A stretch of DNA of 64,000 nt from the NCBI GenBank assembly GCA_027625915.1, contig JANTQA010000015.1, positions 806,001-870,000 of the forward strand, given 5' to 3'. The stretch's first letter is position 1. Each line of letters begins with the position of its first letter. This DNA is from Anaeramoeba flamelloides. Taxonomy: Eukaryota; Metamonada; Anaeramoebidae. Below, piece by piece: positions 23,915 to 36,200 of this stretch. The translations under genes were made by a program, and so were the position numbers. A model generated the notes under the pieces. That model did no database searches. It was not told the DNA's origin and saw only the letters and a list, made by a program, of their open reading frames with translations.

Positions 23915-24790
23915 GATAAATAAAAAAGTAACAAAAAATTTAAAAATAAATCCACAGTCTCCAAAAATAATTTACAAAACTGAAGCTAAACTTGACCAAG
24001 CCAGAATATCAATTTACAAAAGAAGATATAAAATCAAAAATAAATTAGAAATACTAGGGTTTGATCACATTTCACAGCAATTAAAATTTTCAAGAAAAAA
24101 GTTGAAAATATCAATTGGGATATAGAAAATTTTAAATTATTAAATGTAGATCTTTATCAATTTAGAGAAGAGTTAATAATACATATTTCTGGATTGAAAG
24201 GTCAAGAATATTTAAAAATTATTAGGTACCATAATAATATCAATAAAACGTCTGTCTTTAAGTGCAGTGAAGTGCCGTCAAGTACCTATGTTTTCCAGAA
24301 TTCAAAAGAATAGAGTAAAATCTTTGATTTAACTCAATTCTTTTAAATTTTGAAAAACCTAACGACTGTTTTCTTGAGGTTTTCTGTTTTAATTTGTTAA
24401 GTGTTCATGGTTTTTTTTGTAGTTTTTTATTTTATTTAGAAAATCTATTTTTTTTTTCGTTAGGTTATTTTAAGTTTTATATTTATTTGGAAAAACCTAG
24501 GTAGGTTCACAAATAAATAGAAAACTCAAGAAAACCTAACAAAAACCGATACGTTTTCAAAATAAACAGAAAACTCAAGAAAACCTCAAGGTACCCATTC
24601 TCTGGAAACAATCGTAAATTTTGGATTAAAGAATTAATTCAAATAAACAAAAACAATAAGCAATTAAAACATAAAATTCTTGATATTATCCAAAATAAAG
24701 ACCCATTATTTATTTTATCATTCGTTAATAATAAAGAAATTTAAGACTCTTTATTAAAATTTCTAAACAAAAATTTAGAAATTAGGAAAC
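23915..24790 (+). mobile_element. broken LINE family 2 copy on the + strand, interrupted by a palindromic element
   Basis: From about 23915 the plus strand encodes WINKKVTKNLKINPQSPK, then IIYKTEAKLDQARISIYKRR. This lines up with the post-RT region of the LINE at 31545-33045 (WINKKITKF..., [19 protein letters not shown]). A second piece, about 24604-24780, encodes NRKFWIKELIQINKNN, matching [16 protein letters not shown]. The zinc-knuckle segment between them is absent and a palindromic element (24236-24598) occupies the place. The 3' terminal hairpin and A-rich tail follow at 25092-25135, after a second palindromic element. Several frame breaks are present; this is a dead copy. Confidence 0.7.
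24236..24598. repeat. modular palindromic element inside a LINE (locus 2)
   Basis: It is built of successive imperfect palindromes separated by short CCTAACG/GTTAGGT linkers. One module contains CCAGAATTCAAAAGAAT with its mirror ACTCAATTCTTTTAAATTTT. Others contain CTTGAGGTTTTCTGTTT and its complement AAACAGAAAACTCAAG. The element begins near GTGCCGTCAAGTACC and ends near CAAGGTACC. No open frame. Confidence 0.65.
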
Positions 24791-24794
24791 TGTA

Positions 24795-25091
24795 GTAGAA
24801 TACCTAGCTATTTCAGGATTTAAAAGAGTAGAGAAAAATTATAGATTTTACTCAATTCTTTTAAATTCTAGAAAACCTAACGAAAGTCTCCATAGAGTGT
24901 CATAGAGTGCCTAGCTTTTCTTGAGTTTCCTGTTTATTTGAAAAATCAATAGATTATCGTTAGGTTTTTTTGAGTTTTCTATTTATTTGGAAAATCAATA
25001 GATTTTCATTTTTTTTTTTTTTAATCCGAGAAATAAACCGAAAATTAAATAAATTTTCAGTTTATTTCTTAAATTAAAAAAACCCTAACAA
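24795..25091. repeat. modular palindromic element (locus 3)
   Basis: It has the same module set as 24236-24598: a TTACTCAATTC palindrome, the TTGAGTTTYCTGTTTATTTG module, and the AATCCGAGAAATAAACCGAAAA module with its inverted partner. These are divided by CCTAACG, GTTAGGT and ACCCTAACA linkers. It separates the body of the LINE remnant from its 3' hairpin. Confidence 0.65.
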
Positions 25092-25369
25092 CTGTAAGAG
25101 GAAACCAATTTCCACTCTTCAAAATAAAAAAAATAATTACTCTTTTTTAAAATAAATATACCTTCCCTGTTAAAAGTCAGAAAAAGATCTTTTTCTTATT
25201 TTTTTATAAATAATTACAATTTATCCTTTCAATATCTTCAAAATTCTTTTTTAATAGTTATTTAAAGAACGCTATTTCTTGGTTAAATGTTGTTATCATT
25301 CACATTAGTATGTTTTTTTTATTTTTACTGTGGAGTCTATATTTTGAGGTTGAGTTAAATTGTGGTAAT

Positions 25370-25530
25370 ACTGGTATTTCTATTCTAGATGGGTTAAAAT
25401 TTTCACTTTCATTTAAATATCATATGTTTTTTTATAAACATAGAACCTAAAGAAGTAGGAGGCTCTCTATCTCAAAAAGGAAATTGAAAATGAAGTAAAA
25501 ATTTTTCCCATTTTATTTTTCAAATACCCG
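25370..25530. mobile_element. small TIR element, TACTGGTATTT family
   Basis: The ends are ACTGGTATTTCTATTCTAGA and, at the right, the complement ending AAATACCCGT. Subterminal AATTTTCACTTTCATTT and AAATGAAGTAAAAATTTTT are inverted. The internal AAGAAGTAGG is shared with the copies at 1825-3216. Non-coding, about 160 bp. Confidence 0.65.
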
Positions 25531-27260
25531 TATGTTAAGGTTAAAAACTTACAATAGTTAAATCACATAAAAACCACAAATAAAAACCCAAAAAAACACT
25601 CAAATGATTCTCTTTTTTTTAAAAGCTAATTTTTTTTAGTCTTTGGATAAAAGATCGATAGAACCTATGTCAATAAAAGAGGAAATACTTTTAGTGTGTC
25701 TTAAGAATTCATTTCCAAGACACTCCTTAATTTTCTATATTATTTTCATGAAGGTAGAAATCTAAAAGTGAATAAAATTGAAATTTAGACAATCTACTAT
25801 TAAGAATCTTGGTGGTTTGAAAGGATGAAAATCCTAAAATAACAATCTACCATTACTATTAAGATGATGAAAATTGATCAAATCTTAATTCACTTGTAAA
25901 AAAAAATTTTTTTCGTTAATTTTAACTTTTATGTCAAATAGATTAAAAAATAATCAAATAAAATTGAGAAAAAAAAAGTTCCTAACCTTTTTTAATAGTG
26001 AGAAAATTAACTTTGTTCACCAACAAGATTTTGAAAAAAGTGTAAAAAAACTTTGTCCAAAAAAAAAAATTAAACTTTAAAAATGAAAAAAATTAAAAGT
26101 TGAAATTAAAATGAATTGAAGAAAAGAAGGATATTTTTTTTGTTGGTTAAAACAACCAAAGCAAATGCTCTAAAAAACGTTTCACTTATTTATGTTGAAC
26201 AAACAACTAAAATATATTCAAAAAACAAGATATCAAACTAAAAACAAAGAAAAAGAAAAAAGGTAAAATCTACAAACTCTGTTCAAGATCTGTTCGAACA
26301 CTATTCAATAATTTTTTTCGTTTTGTAAATTGAATCACATTCTTCACATTGGTTTTTCTTGCACTCTTGACAATAAACAATTTCTGCAACCTTTTTCTTA
26401 TCTTATTCATCAAACAATCACACCAAAATGTTTCTTAATTTTGAGTTTTTTTCTTCTTGTATTTCAATTGGTTTGTTTGTAGTCATTTTTAGAATTGCTA
26501 TTAGCTATGAAAAATCTAGATACTAATCAGTATTAAGTTTCGCAGGGTTAGAAAAGTCAAAAACAATTGATCAGATTAATTGAACCTTTTCCTGTAAATT
26601 TTTTTTGAATTCAAATGAAAATATATTTTGTCAAAAAATCGTTCTTCCATGAAAGTGGAAAGTTGTTTAAAACATAGACTAAAAACTACCAAGATCAGTG
26701 AGTTGTATTACAATTGATTAATCATCCATAGACTTTATCATTGGGTGAGAATTTCCCATATACAAAACTATTAACAACTAAATAGTTTTAAAAAAGAATT
26801 CCTTTAAAAACACTCACGATCCTTGAGAAAGTTTTTTTCACTCAACCTAATGAAATTGATTACAAGAATCTAAATTCTATTTGGAAAAGTTAATAATTTG
26901 AAAAATTTTTTTGTTTTTTGTTTACAAATGAATTTTTTGCAATTTTATTTTTTACAGAGAAAAGTTAGATTTGAACTGGGTGAAGTGAAATTTTTTGTTA
27001 TTCAAAGCTGTTCCCAAAGCTTTTCATAAAAATAATCTCAACCAATGAAATATTTTTTCACTTTTAAATAAAAGAAAATTCAAAAAAGTTAATTTGTGGG
27101 ACGATAATTGATCTTTTTGTAAATAAATTTCAAACCAAAACAAATTCTTTCTGATCCCATCAGAAAACTTTGATCTTAAAATGTTCCAAGATGATCATTT
27201 TTTTATTGTTTTTCCAGACCTCTTTCTCTTGAAATTATTTTAAATTTACATTGTTTTTTT
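25531..27260. other. intergenic region upstream of G alpha
   Basis: AT-rich DNA with no supported gene, RNA or recognisable element. Several A- and T-homopolymer runs are present. The G-alpha start codon follows a short T-rich stretch. Confidence 0.4.
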
Positions 27261-30200
27261 ATGGGAAAAAACGGATCCAAAGAAGCCAAAAAGAAACACC
27301 ACGCCAAAAAACAAAAAAATGCACGGATTGAAGAAGAATTACAAATCGAACAGGAAGAAGTTCGAAACCAAGTAAACATTCTTGTTTTAGGGACAGGCGA
27401 ATCAGGGAAATCAACGTTTATCAAGCAGTTGTTAATTTTGCATAAGGGCGGCTTCCGGCAGACCGATCGCGAAACATATTTTACCACAATTCGGAAGAAT
27501 TTGGTTATCCACACTGTCCAGATGGTGAACGCTTGTAAATCCTTTGGTTGGGAGCTCGAAGAAAAGAATCATGTTTGTTGATTAATTTTTTTTTTCTATT
27601 TGTTTTTTGTTGTGATTGCCATTTTCAAAAATTGAAAACAAAAGGATCCCACAGAGTGTTCCACACGATTGCTTATACCTGATCTTTCAAACTGTTTTCA
27701 AGCTACTTTTGCAAAACTTTTTTTGCTGCGGCTTTCTCTTTTTTTTTATCAAATATTTTTTTTCATTTTTTCTTTTTCTTTTTGATCTTCCTCTTTACCT
27801 TCATTGCACTCTACTCACTCCGTTATTTTCACAAAATCTTGGTTTATTAATATCTTCTTGTGAAAAGAAATTAGCCCGTGAATTTGTAAATATCAAGACA
27901 AGCGAAATCAAAGAATTGAAAAAAGATACAGTCAAAAAAATTAAACAACTCTGGACAGATCCTGCTTTAAAAACAGCCTACAAAAACCGTCACAAATTTC
28001 ATCTTCCTGATTCTTCAGACTTGTAATTAAATTTTTTTAAGTTTTTTCTTGACCTATTGTCTCTTTGGCTTTTTAAATTTTTTTGCAACTTTTTTTTGGT
28101 TCGTTTGAAAAAAAAAAAAAAAATTATTTTTTAAAACTCAAAATTTTATTATTTCCTTTCAAAAACGTTATTAGTTATCTTGACGAAATAGACCGAATAG
28201 GAGATCCAAAATACACTCCTACTGATCGAGATATTTTATTATGTAGAATCCCAACAACTGGCTTGAACAAAATTTCTTTTAATTTTGGAGAAACTCCTTG
28301 GACGTTTGAATTTTTTTTTCATTCTTTTTAGTTTTTTTTAATTAGGATTTCAGAAACCAAAAAAAAACAGTTATTGCAATAAACAATTCAGTTACTGAAC
28401 ACAAACCAAAATGAGAAATGATTTTTAAGGAATCATTTTTGAAAATTAAATAAACATTTTTTTATTTAATTTTTTGATTTGATTAATCAACAATTACAAT
28501 TACTAATCTCGCCACATACTTGGATTTTCAATTTAATTGATTTTCTTTAAAACAAAGAAATAAGATGCAAACAATTGTAACTGTTATGAAAAGCAAGTTG
28601 GGCATAAAAAAAAGTGTTACATTTTTTTTCACAAAAATTAAAAATTTAATTTACAACCTTTGTAAAAATGATCAAATTCACCAAAATTTTTAAATCGTTA
28701 ATAAGAATTCAAATGAGAACTAAAAACCTTTTAATAAGTATGGTATCTAATTTAGATTCTCTAAATTTCAATTTCATCCTGATCATTCAAGAAGAATGTC
28801 ATAAAATTCAAATACTTTATTTTTAAAACCAAATCTTAATAGAACCTGAAAATGATGAAAAATTATTACAATATTTTATCTTTGCCATTTAAAATGTTAT
28901 TTTAAAAATAACAATTTATAGGTTTGAAAATTTGAATTTTATATCTATACATTTTGTGCCTTCGATCCTTAATCTTGATATTTAATACTATTTTTTCAAA
29001 AATTGATTTTTCAGGTTCTATCAAGATTTAGAATTAAAAATTGAAAACTCCAAAATTCATTATTTTCACAATTGGCTTATCTAAAAAAAAATTATAGTTT
29101 TTCCAAAGTACTCACAAAAGAATTCATATAAAATATTAAGTTTTATTTCTAAAAGTGTGAATTTGTGAGATATGAATTGACCTAAAAATGTAATTTTTAC
29201 TCATTTTTGTGACTAGTCAAAATAACGTATTTGATTTTGATGACAATCTACTTGAATGATCTGGGCAGAATTGAAATTAAGAGAATCTAAAATAGATGCC
29301 ATACTTTTTAAAAATATAATTTAGAATTCATCGAGTAAAAATGATCAAATTCACCAAAATTTTTAAAGAGTTAATAAAAATTCAAATGAAGATTAAAACC
29401 TTTATTAAATTTTCAAAAAAAAATATCCCTCTTTTTGTTATGTCCGACTTTTTTTTCACAAGAGTAAAATTATTTGTAATTTATTATTTTTTTATTCCCT
29501 ATAAAAATCAGAAATAGTACTATTTTGAAATTGCGATCTTTTATTTTTGATTTTAGAAATTCTAAGCTTTAAAGTTGTTTTAAAAAAGTGTTACCAAACA
29601 TTTTTTAATAAAACCCTAAAAATAGGTCTACCGAAGTTTTTTTACTGTTTTAAAGGGTCATTTTGAAAACGTTTTTTTTTTTGACACACTTTTTAAAATG
29701 ACTTTATCAAATTATTTACAATTATACAAATTTTTGAATCTTAAAATAAATCACAAGAATCAACAAAAATTAGTTTTATTTAGTACAATAACTCAAAATT
29801 ACATTCAGTAAAAAGTTTTGAATTGACAAATTTTGGGAAAAGATTTACAATTTTGATAACTTAGTAATGAAATTTATTTAAAGTATATTAGAGAGCTTTT
29901 TTTTATATATATTATTTTATTGAAATCAGAAAACATAATAATGAAATTTGTTTACAGAAAGCATATTTTTTAAGAAAAAAATTGAGGAATCTCATTTAAA
30001 TTTTAATACTGTTAAATTCAACTTTTACTCATTAAAGCCCTAGTACCAGTATAAAAGGCAAAAAATGTAAATTTTTTTTGTCATTTTGTTTTTAAATCTA
30101 CTTTTTCAAAAACCCCGCGAACAAAAGGTTGCGTGAAATTCAAAAATGATTACTATTCAAACCTAGCCAAATACTTGGTTCAAAACTCTAACTTAAAGAT

Positions 30201-33200
30201 ATTCCTAAAAAGTTAATAAAAAAAAAAAAGAAAAAAAAAAATGTTCTTTTTTGCTTTTATACTGGGACTAGGGATTTAAAATGTTATCCCAAAGTAAAAT
30301 CAGAAAAGTTAATTTAATTTGATAAAAATATTATTTATAATTGATTTTATGAAGACCTTTGGAATTTTTTCAACAAATAATTCGTCAAATATTTTCGAAT
30401 TTGAAATAAGAAAAATTTCATTTATTAATTGGAATAACAATATACTCAATACTTAGTATTTTTAAAATTAGTTATTGAAAAAGCTTCGGAAAGCAATCAA
30501 ATGAAACATAATTTGAAATAAAACATTTTTTTTTAGTTGACTTTAATTACTTGATAAATTCTGAATAATTGGATAAAATTTTTTTTTAAATAAAATCATC
30601 TATTTAATGAGTTTTTTATTTTTTAAAAAAAACCCTATTACAAACCGTATAGTAGGGTTTGAAATTTGGAATTAAAATATCAAAATAAGTGAAAAAAAAA
30701 ATGTTAATTTTATTTTCATTAGTCAGTAAAATAAAATCTAAGATAATGCTTTTAAATTGTTGAATTTAATGGTAATACATTAATTAAATTCAATCAATTT
30801 TCTTTGAAAATTATATCATTTTGATTATTTATAACAATTTTGAATATATTTTTTAGTTAACAATTTCTTTTTTTTTTTTTGTAGATATTACTCTTTAATA
30901 AAGTTCTTATTTATTTTATTTTTAAAGTAGATTATTTTTTTTTTGAATAAATACTTTTTGAGGACATTTCCCTTTTTAACTTTTGTTTTACAGATTATTT
31001 CTTCAGCAGTTTTCTTTTCTAAAAATGTTTTGTAAAAATTACAAAAGAAAAACAAAATAAGAAAAGAATATTAAATAAAAAAACAATTTCACCACGGGTT
31101 GTCTAGATTTTTGAAAATTTCAACCAAACTAAAACAATTTCAAATTATTAATAAATGTTATCAAAAATTCACTCATCGTGTGGTGAAAGGGTTGTTCCAA
31201 AAGGTCTTTAAATCTGCACACAACTTTATTTATTTTTTTTTTCGTGATGGATCAACGATTACATAATTTCAATTTTCATTGTTACATATCTCACCTACTT
31301 GGATACTAAAATTTAAATAAAACACAATTAACTACTTTTTGTGTTTTTATTTTTATTGAAAAGATTTCAAAAAAATTTTTTTTTTCCGAAAAAGAAATAC
31401 AAAACAAAACAATAAATGATCAAATCAACCAAAATTCTCTTTATTTTTTTTTTCCCATTTCCTTGTTTTACTTAATTTTGTTTTCAAAATATATTATAAA
31501 CACTGGTTTTTATGTTATTTTAAAAACTATCACTTTTTTTTTTTTTTTTTATTATTTAAGGGAGGAGTTATTAGCCCCTCTTGTGTGCCCGAATTCCTAA
31601 AAATTTTATTTAGGAATCTTATTAAAGACTCAAAGATAAGTTTATTATCCACTAAGGCTAATAAACTTGATGAATCTTTTTTTATAATAATATTGAAAAT
31701 ATTATTATTTTTTAATATATTAGATATATTAATTTTTTTTAATTCAGATATCCAGATTTTACGATTATTTTCATAGGCTGAGCAATTCCATAGAAAATGG
31801 TCCAAATCTTCAATGATATCTAAATTATTTATTTTTTTACATATCTCACAATATTTTGATTTATTTTTATTCATAACATAAGAGTAACATGCTTCAGGTA
31901 ATTTGTAAATTTTCTGAGTTTTAAAATTGAAGTTGAACCCTTCCATTTTAAATATCTTTGTTGTTTGTTTATTGTGTTATTTATTTGGATAATTTTTTAA
32001 ATATTTTTGGACTTTCCAGCTTGAGCTATTTTCTAATTGATTAATTCTGAATTTATCCAATTCAATTTCTAATTCTTTTTAAGTTATTTGATTGGCAGTT
32101 AATATTTTCAAATTCTTTTTCTCTAAAAGGTAGATAATTAATTAATTCATCAAAACCAAGGGTTTTTAATTTTTGTATTAAATCAAATCTTCTTTTATAT
32201 ATTGTTATTCTAACAGGATCAATTTTTGCTTCAGTTTTATAAATAAGCCTGGGAGAGTGTGGGTTAATTAATAAAAATTTTGTAATTTTTTTATTAATCC
32301 AAGTATCAATATCTTTAAAATCTGTTTTTGTTAAATCAAATATTTCTAATCCATATAATAGTTGGCTATGTAATACAGCTTTAAAAAATTCAATGTTGAA
32401 TCCATTAGAAAAATTTTTTTGTTTTAAGATATTGATTAACTTTTTGAAATTGGTCTTAACTTTCTCAAGGTTAAACTTTAAATGAGTTTTTTTATCAAGC
32501 CAAATACCAAGATATAAAATTTTCTTTGGAATTAAAGTTTTTTTCGTTTTATCACTATTTGGATTCATTCCGAAATCTTTTATAATTTTAAAGATTTTTT
32601 CTAGTTGAAAATTTATTTCTATCAATGATCCTTTCATAAGCAAAATTAGATCATCTGCAAACATTTGAACATGTATTGCTAATGCTTTAATTTTTTCTAA
32701 GAGAAAATGAGTAATAAATCCAAATAATAAAGGAGATAATGGATCTCCTTGATAAACACCAATTCCTTCTTTTGAATAATATGCAAGTAGATATTTTACA
32801 ATAATTTCATTTTTAATAAATTTTTTAATTGAATAATAAATCAATGAATGATGTATAGAGTCAAAACATTTTTTGAATATCTATTGTAACAATATAAATA
32901 TCTCCATTTTTGAATTCATTTTTTTAACTTTTGATATTCATTTAATAAATTTAAAACTGCAATTCTGGTATCTAATTTCTTCTTAAAACCAAACTGATTT
33001 TTTGAAACTAAATCCCAAGAATCTTGGATTCCAGCATATAATAATAAAAACTATCACTTTTAAAAAAATTTATTTCAAGGGAAACGTAAAAAACACCTAT
33101 TAAAAATAACAATTGATTCATTTTTTCACAATGTTATTTCTCTTTGTAAAAAATTTGTTTATTAGTAAAAGAAAAAGAAAACGAAGAACAAAAAAAAAAA

Positions 33201-36200
33201 AATAGCTAAACACCTTTTCAGTCATACATGTTAACCTTTCGTGAGTTTTATGTTTATTCAGAGGATCAATAGGTTTTCTAAATCAAACAAAAAAACTCGA
33301 AAAAATTATTCTCTCTATGATATTGGAATCAAACAAAAATGAAAATTTAAAAAATCTTTATAGGAATCGGCCCATATAAAATTAATTTGAAATCAGAGAA
33401 AATAAACACTTTTTCAAAGAAATTTTTATCACACTTTTTTAAAACGACTTTACTAGAAATTTAATTTGCAGAAAAAGTTAATTATCATTCTCGATCCAAA
33501 GTCTGAAAAAAAAAAAATATTATCTCTGGACATTTCCTAGAATAAATATTTCTATTTTTCTGGTTTATTAAAGCAATTTTTGATTAAATTCATTTATAGC
33601 TACTACCTTTTTTTTTTTATTTTTATTTTTATTTTTTGTGGTTTATTAAAAGTATGGTTAATCATGAAACACAAAACTTTTCCAATTTTCTACCAATGGT
33701 TGTTCATCAAAGCAAAGAACATATTTTTTTTGTTTGTCTTTTCGATCTACTGAGTTTTAGATCTGATTGTTTGGTGGAAAGGTAATGAACTTGAAGTTTC
33801 TTTCTAAATGAAGAATTGATGGTTGGAAATTTGGTTTGTTATAGCTTTTTTTTATTTATTTTTAAAAAAAAGTAAATAGAATCTTCTTTAACTACTTTCT
33901 TATTCTTCAAGAAAATTTAAAAGTTTTACAGATTTTGTTAATTTTTTAAAAAGTTTTTTTGTTTTGAAGATGATGTTCGACATTCCTGAAACAAGGATAT
34001 TTCTAACTCTGTTAAACCATAATCTGGTTTTATTCTGAAAAATATTTTGGTCTTAGATCTTTAAAATAAAAAAAAAAATAATTTATCAGTTTTTTTAAAA
34101 AGTTGATTCACTTTTTTTGATCATTTTAACAAAACTAACCTGAACCCAAAAACTTTTAAAAAGAAATTCAGAAAAAAACGATCTAAATCAATTTAAAGTC
34201 TAAATGCAAATAACGAAAAGATGTTTTAAGGTTGTTATCTTCCAAACGAAAAAGTTTAATTAAAAGTTTCCATTTAATTTTTTACAAAAGAGTGTTTGTA
34301 AAAATAGTATTCGCCAAAAGTCATGAAAAAAAAAAAAAAACGTTAAAATTCTTGATATGTATTTAATTAATACCTCATTTTAACACAAATCTCATTTTTC
34401 AATTAAAAAAAGAGAAATTTTTTTCTGATGAAAAAGGCGACTAATTTGATACTCAAATAATTTTTGATTTTTCAATCTAAAAAAAATTTGATAAAAACCT
34501 TTGAAAAATGAAAAATTTAATCAAAAAATTTTTCAATTCATGTTAACAAAAAAACTTATTAAATTTCAAATTTTTTCTACACAAATGCAAAAAAATAAAA
34601 ATTCCAAACAATCATCTAAAAAAATTACTTTTTTTTTATATAAAAGTTAAGGATGTTTAAACTCAAAAAATATTTTGTTAAAGAATCAGTTGGAATTCGT
34701 TTAAATGATTGATTTGATTAATTTTATTTTAAGAAAAATAAATTTCCTTTTGTCCCTAGAAAGGAAAAATAAATAATAATCATTAAAAAACTTAAAGTGG
34801 AAAAAGAATTAAAAATCATTTTTATACTTTAAGCGGAAAAAGAGAGAGAGAATTTTTTTTTCATCTGATAAAAGAAGTTTTTAATATGTTTAAATTACGA
34901 AATCGAAAAATTTTCATTAGAAAAGAATAGTACTTTTTCATTTTTAGTACATCAATATTTATTATTAATAAATTCAAAAGAATTTAGGCTTTTAAATATA
35001 AACTCCATTTCACCCAAAGTAGCCCAGCCAAAAATGAAAAATTCACTTTTTTACAAGAACCATTCAAACATACGATTATTTAAAAATAAGAGAAATAATG
35101 AACTTTGGGGTAGAGATTGATATTCATAAAAGAAATGCCAGGACAAACTATAAATTTTTGAAAAAAAAAAAAAAAAATGTTAAAAATATTTTTACGACCT
35201 ATTCATTGGAACGTCTCCTGAAAAATTTCTCAATTTCTCTGGAAAATTAAAATTTTTGACAAAAAGATTTTTTACTACAAATTCCTGAATTTTAAAAGAA
35301 AAATACAAAGCCTCACTTTTCTGTATGTTAATTTGGAGTTTCAAACATTTTTTTTTTTTCAAATTGAATTTTTTCAATTTAACAAAAAAAAATAAAAAAG
35401 AAAATTAAAAAAAATAAAAAGTAAAAAGCAAAATACAAAAAAAAAATTGGCTAAATGAGAAAAAATGATTCAGATTGAAAAAATTGGAAAATTTATTTTG
35501 AGAAGAATATGGATTAAACTCATAAAATATGTACTATTTCTTCAATAAAACTGGGACCCTTTTTCTGAAAAAGAGTTTATATTTTTTCTTCATTTTTTTT
35601 TAGTCTTACCTCTCAAATTTACTTTGATTTCTACTTTAATATGTTCAATTTATCTATTTTGTTGATTGTACAAAACACTTTTTCTTTTATAAATTTTTAT
35701 TATTATTATTTTTTTTTTTATTGAAAAGAGTTCATTCCTACTATAAATTCAACTTTGTTTTTTTTTTGTAATAAATTACTCTTTTGACTTTTAATTATCT
35801 AAAATTTAAAATCTTTATTACTTTTCTGTTTTATTTATTTATATAAATAGTGTTGTTGATGTTGGTGGACAACGATCTGAAAGAAGAAAATGGATTCATC
35901 AATTTGATAATGTTACACTCTTAATTTATGTAAATCATTTCTTAAATTTTCTTTTCATAAAACAAATATTTATATTGTTTCGAAATTAGAATTTTAAAAA
36001 AAAACATTTTGTAAATAGCTCGTAAAAAAAAAAATACAAAATTATTTTTAATCTTTCATAAACCTTTGAATAATTTATTAACAAATTTATTACTAAAAAT
36101 ATAAAAAAAATTTTAAACAAGATTATTAATATGAAAAAAGCCTTTTCAATAAGTGAATTAAGGAAAAACTGAAAGTATTTCGAATGAAAAGTATCACCAC

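Larger units (their letters stand above)
28304..35850 (+). other. G-alpha intron 3, 7547 bp, repeat-filled
   Basis: The intron splits codon 199 (donor GTTTGA, acceptor AAATAG) between the switch I exon and the exon starting VVDVGGQ. It holds an inverted-repeat element (28660-29400), a TIR element (30027-30285), a LINE with target-site duplications (31538-33045), a palindromic fragment (33231-33305) and a dispersed repeat (34985-35590). No independent host gene was found inside. Confidence 0.85.

Noticed and set aside
28660-29400. Terminal direct repeats resembling a long-terminal-repeat element
   Set aside because: The repeats are only about 70 bp, lack the usual TG...CA borders, and the enclosed DNA has no coding or priming features; an inverted-repeat element is the simpler reading.
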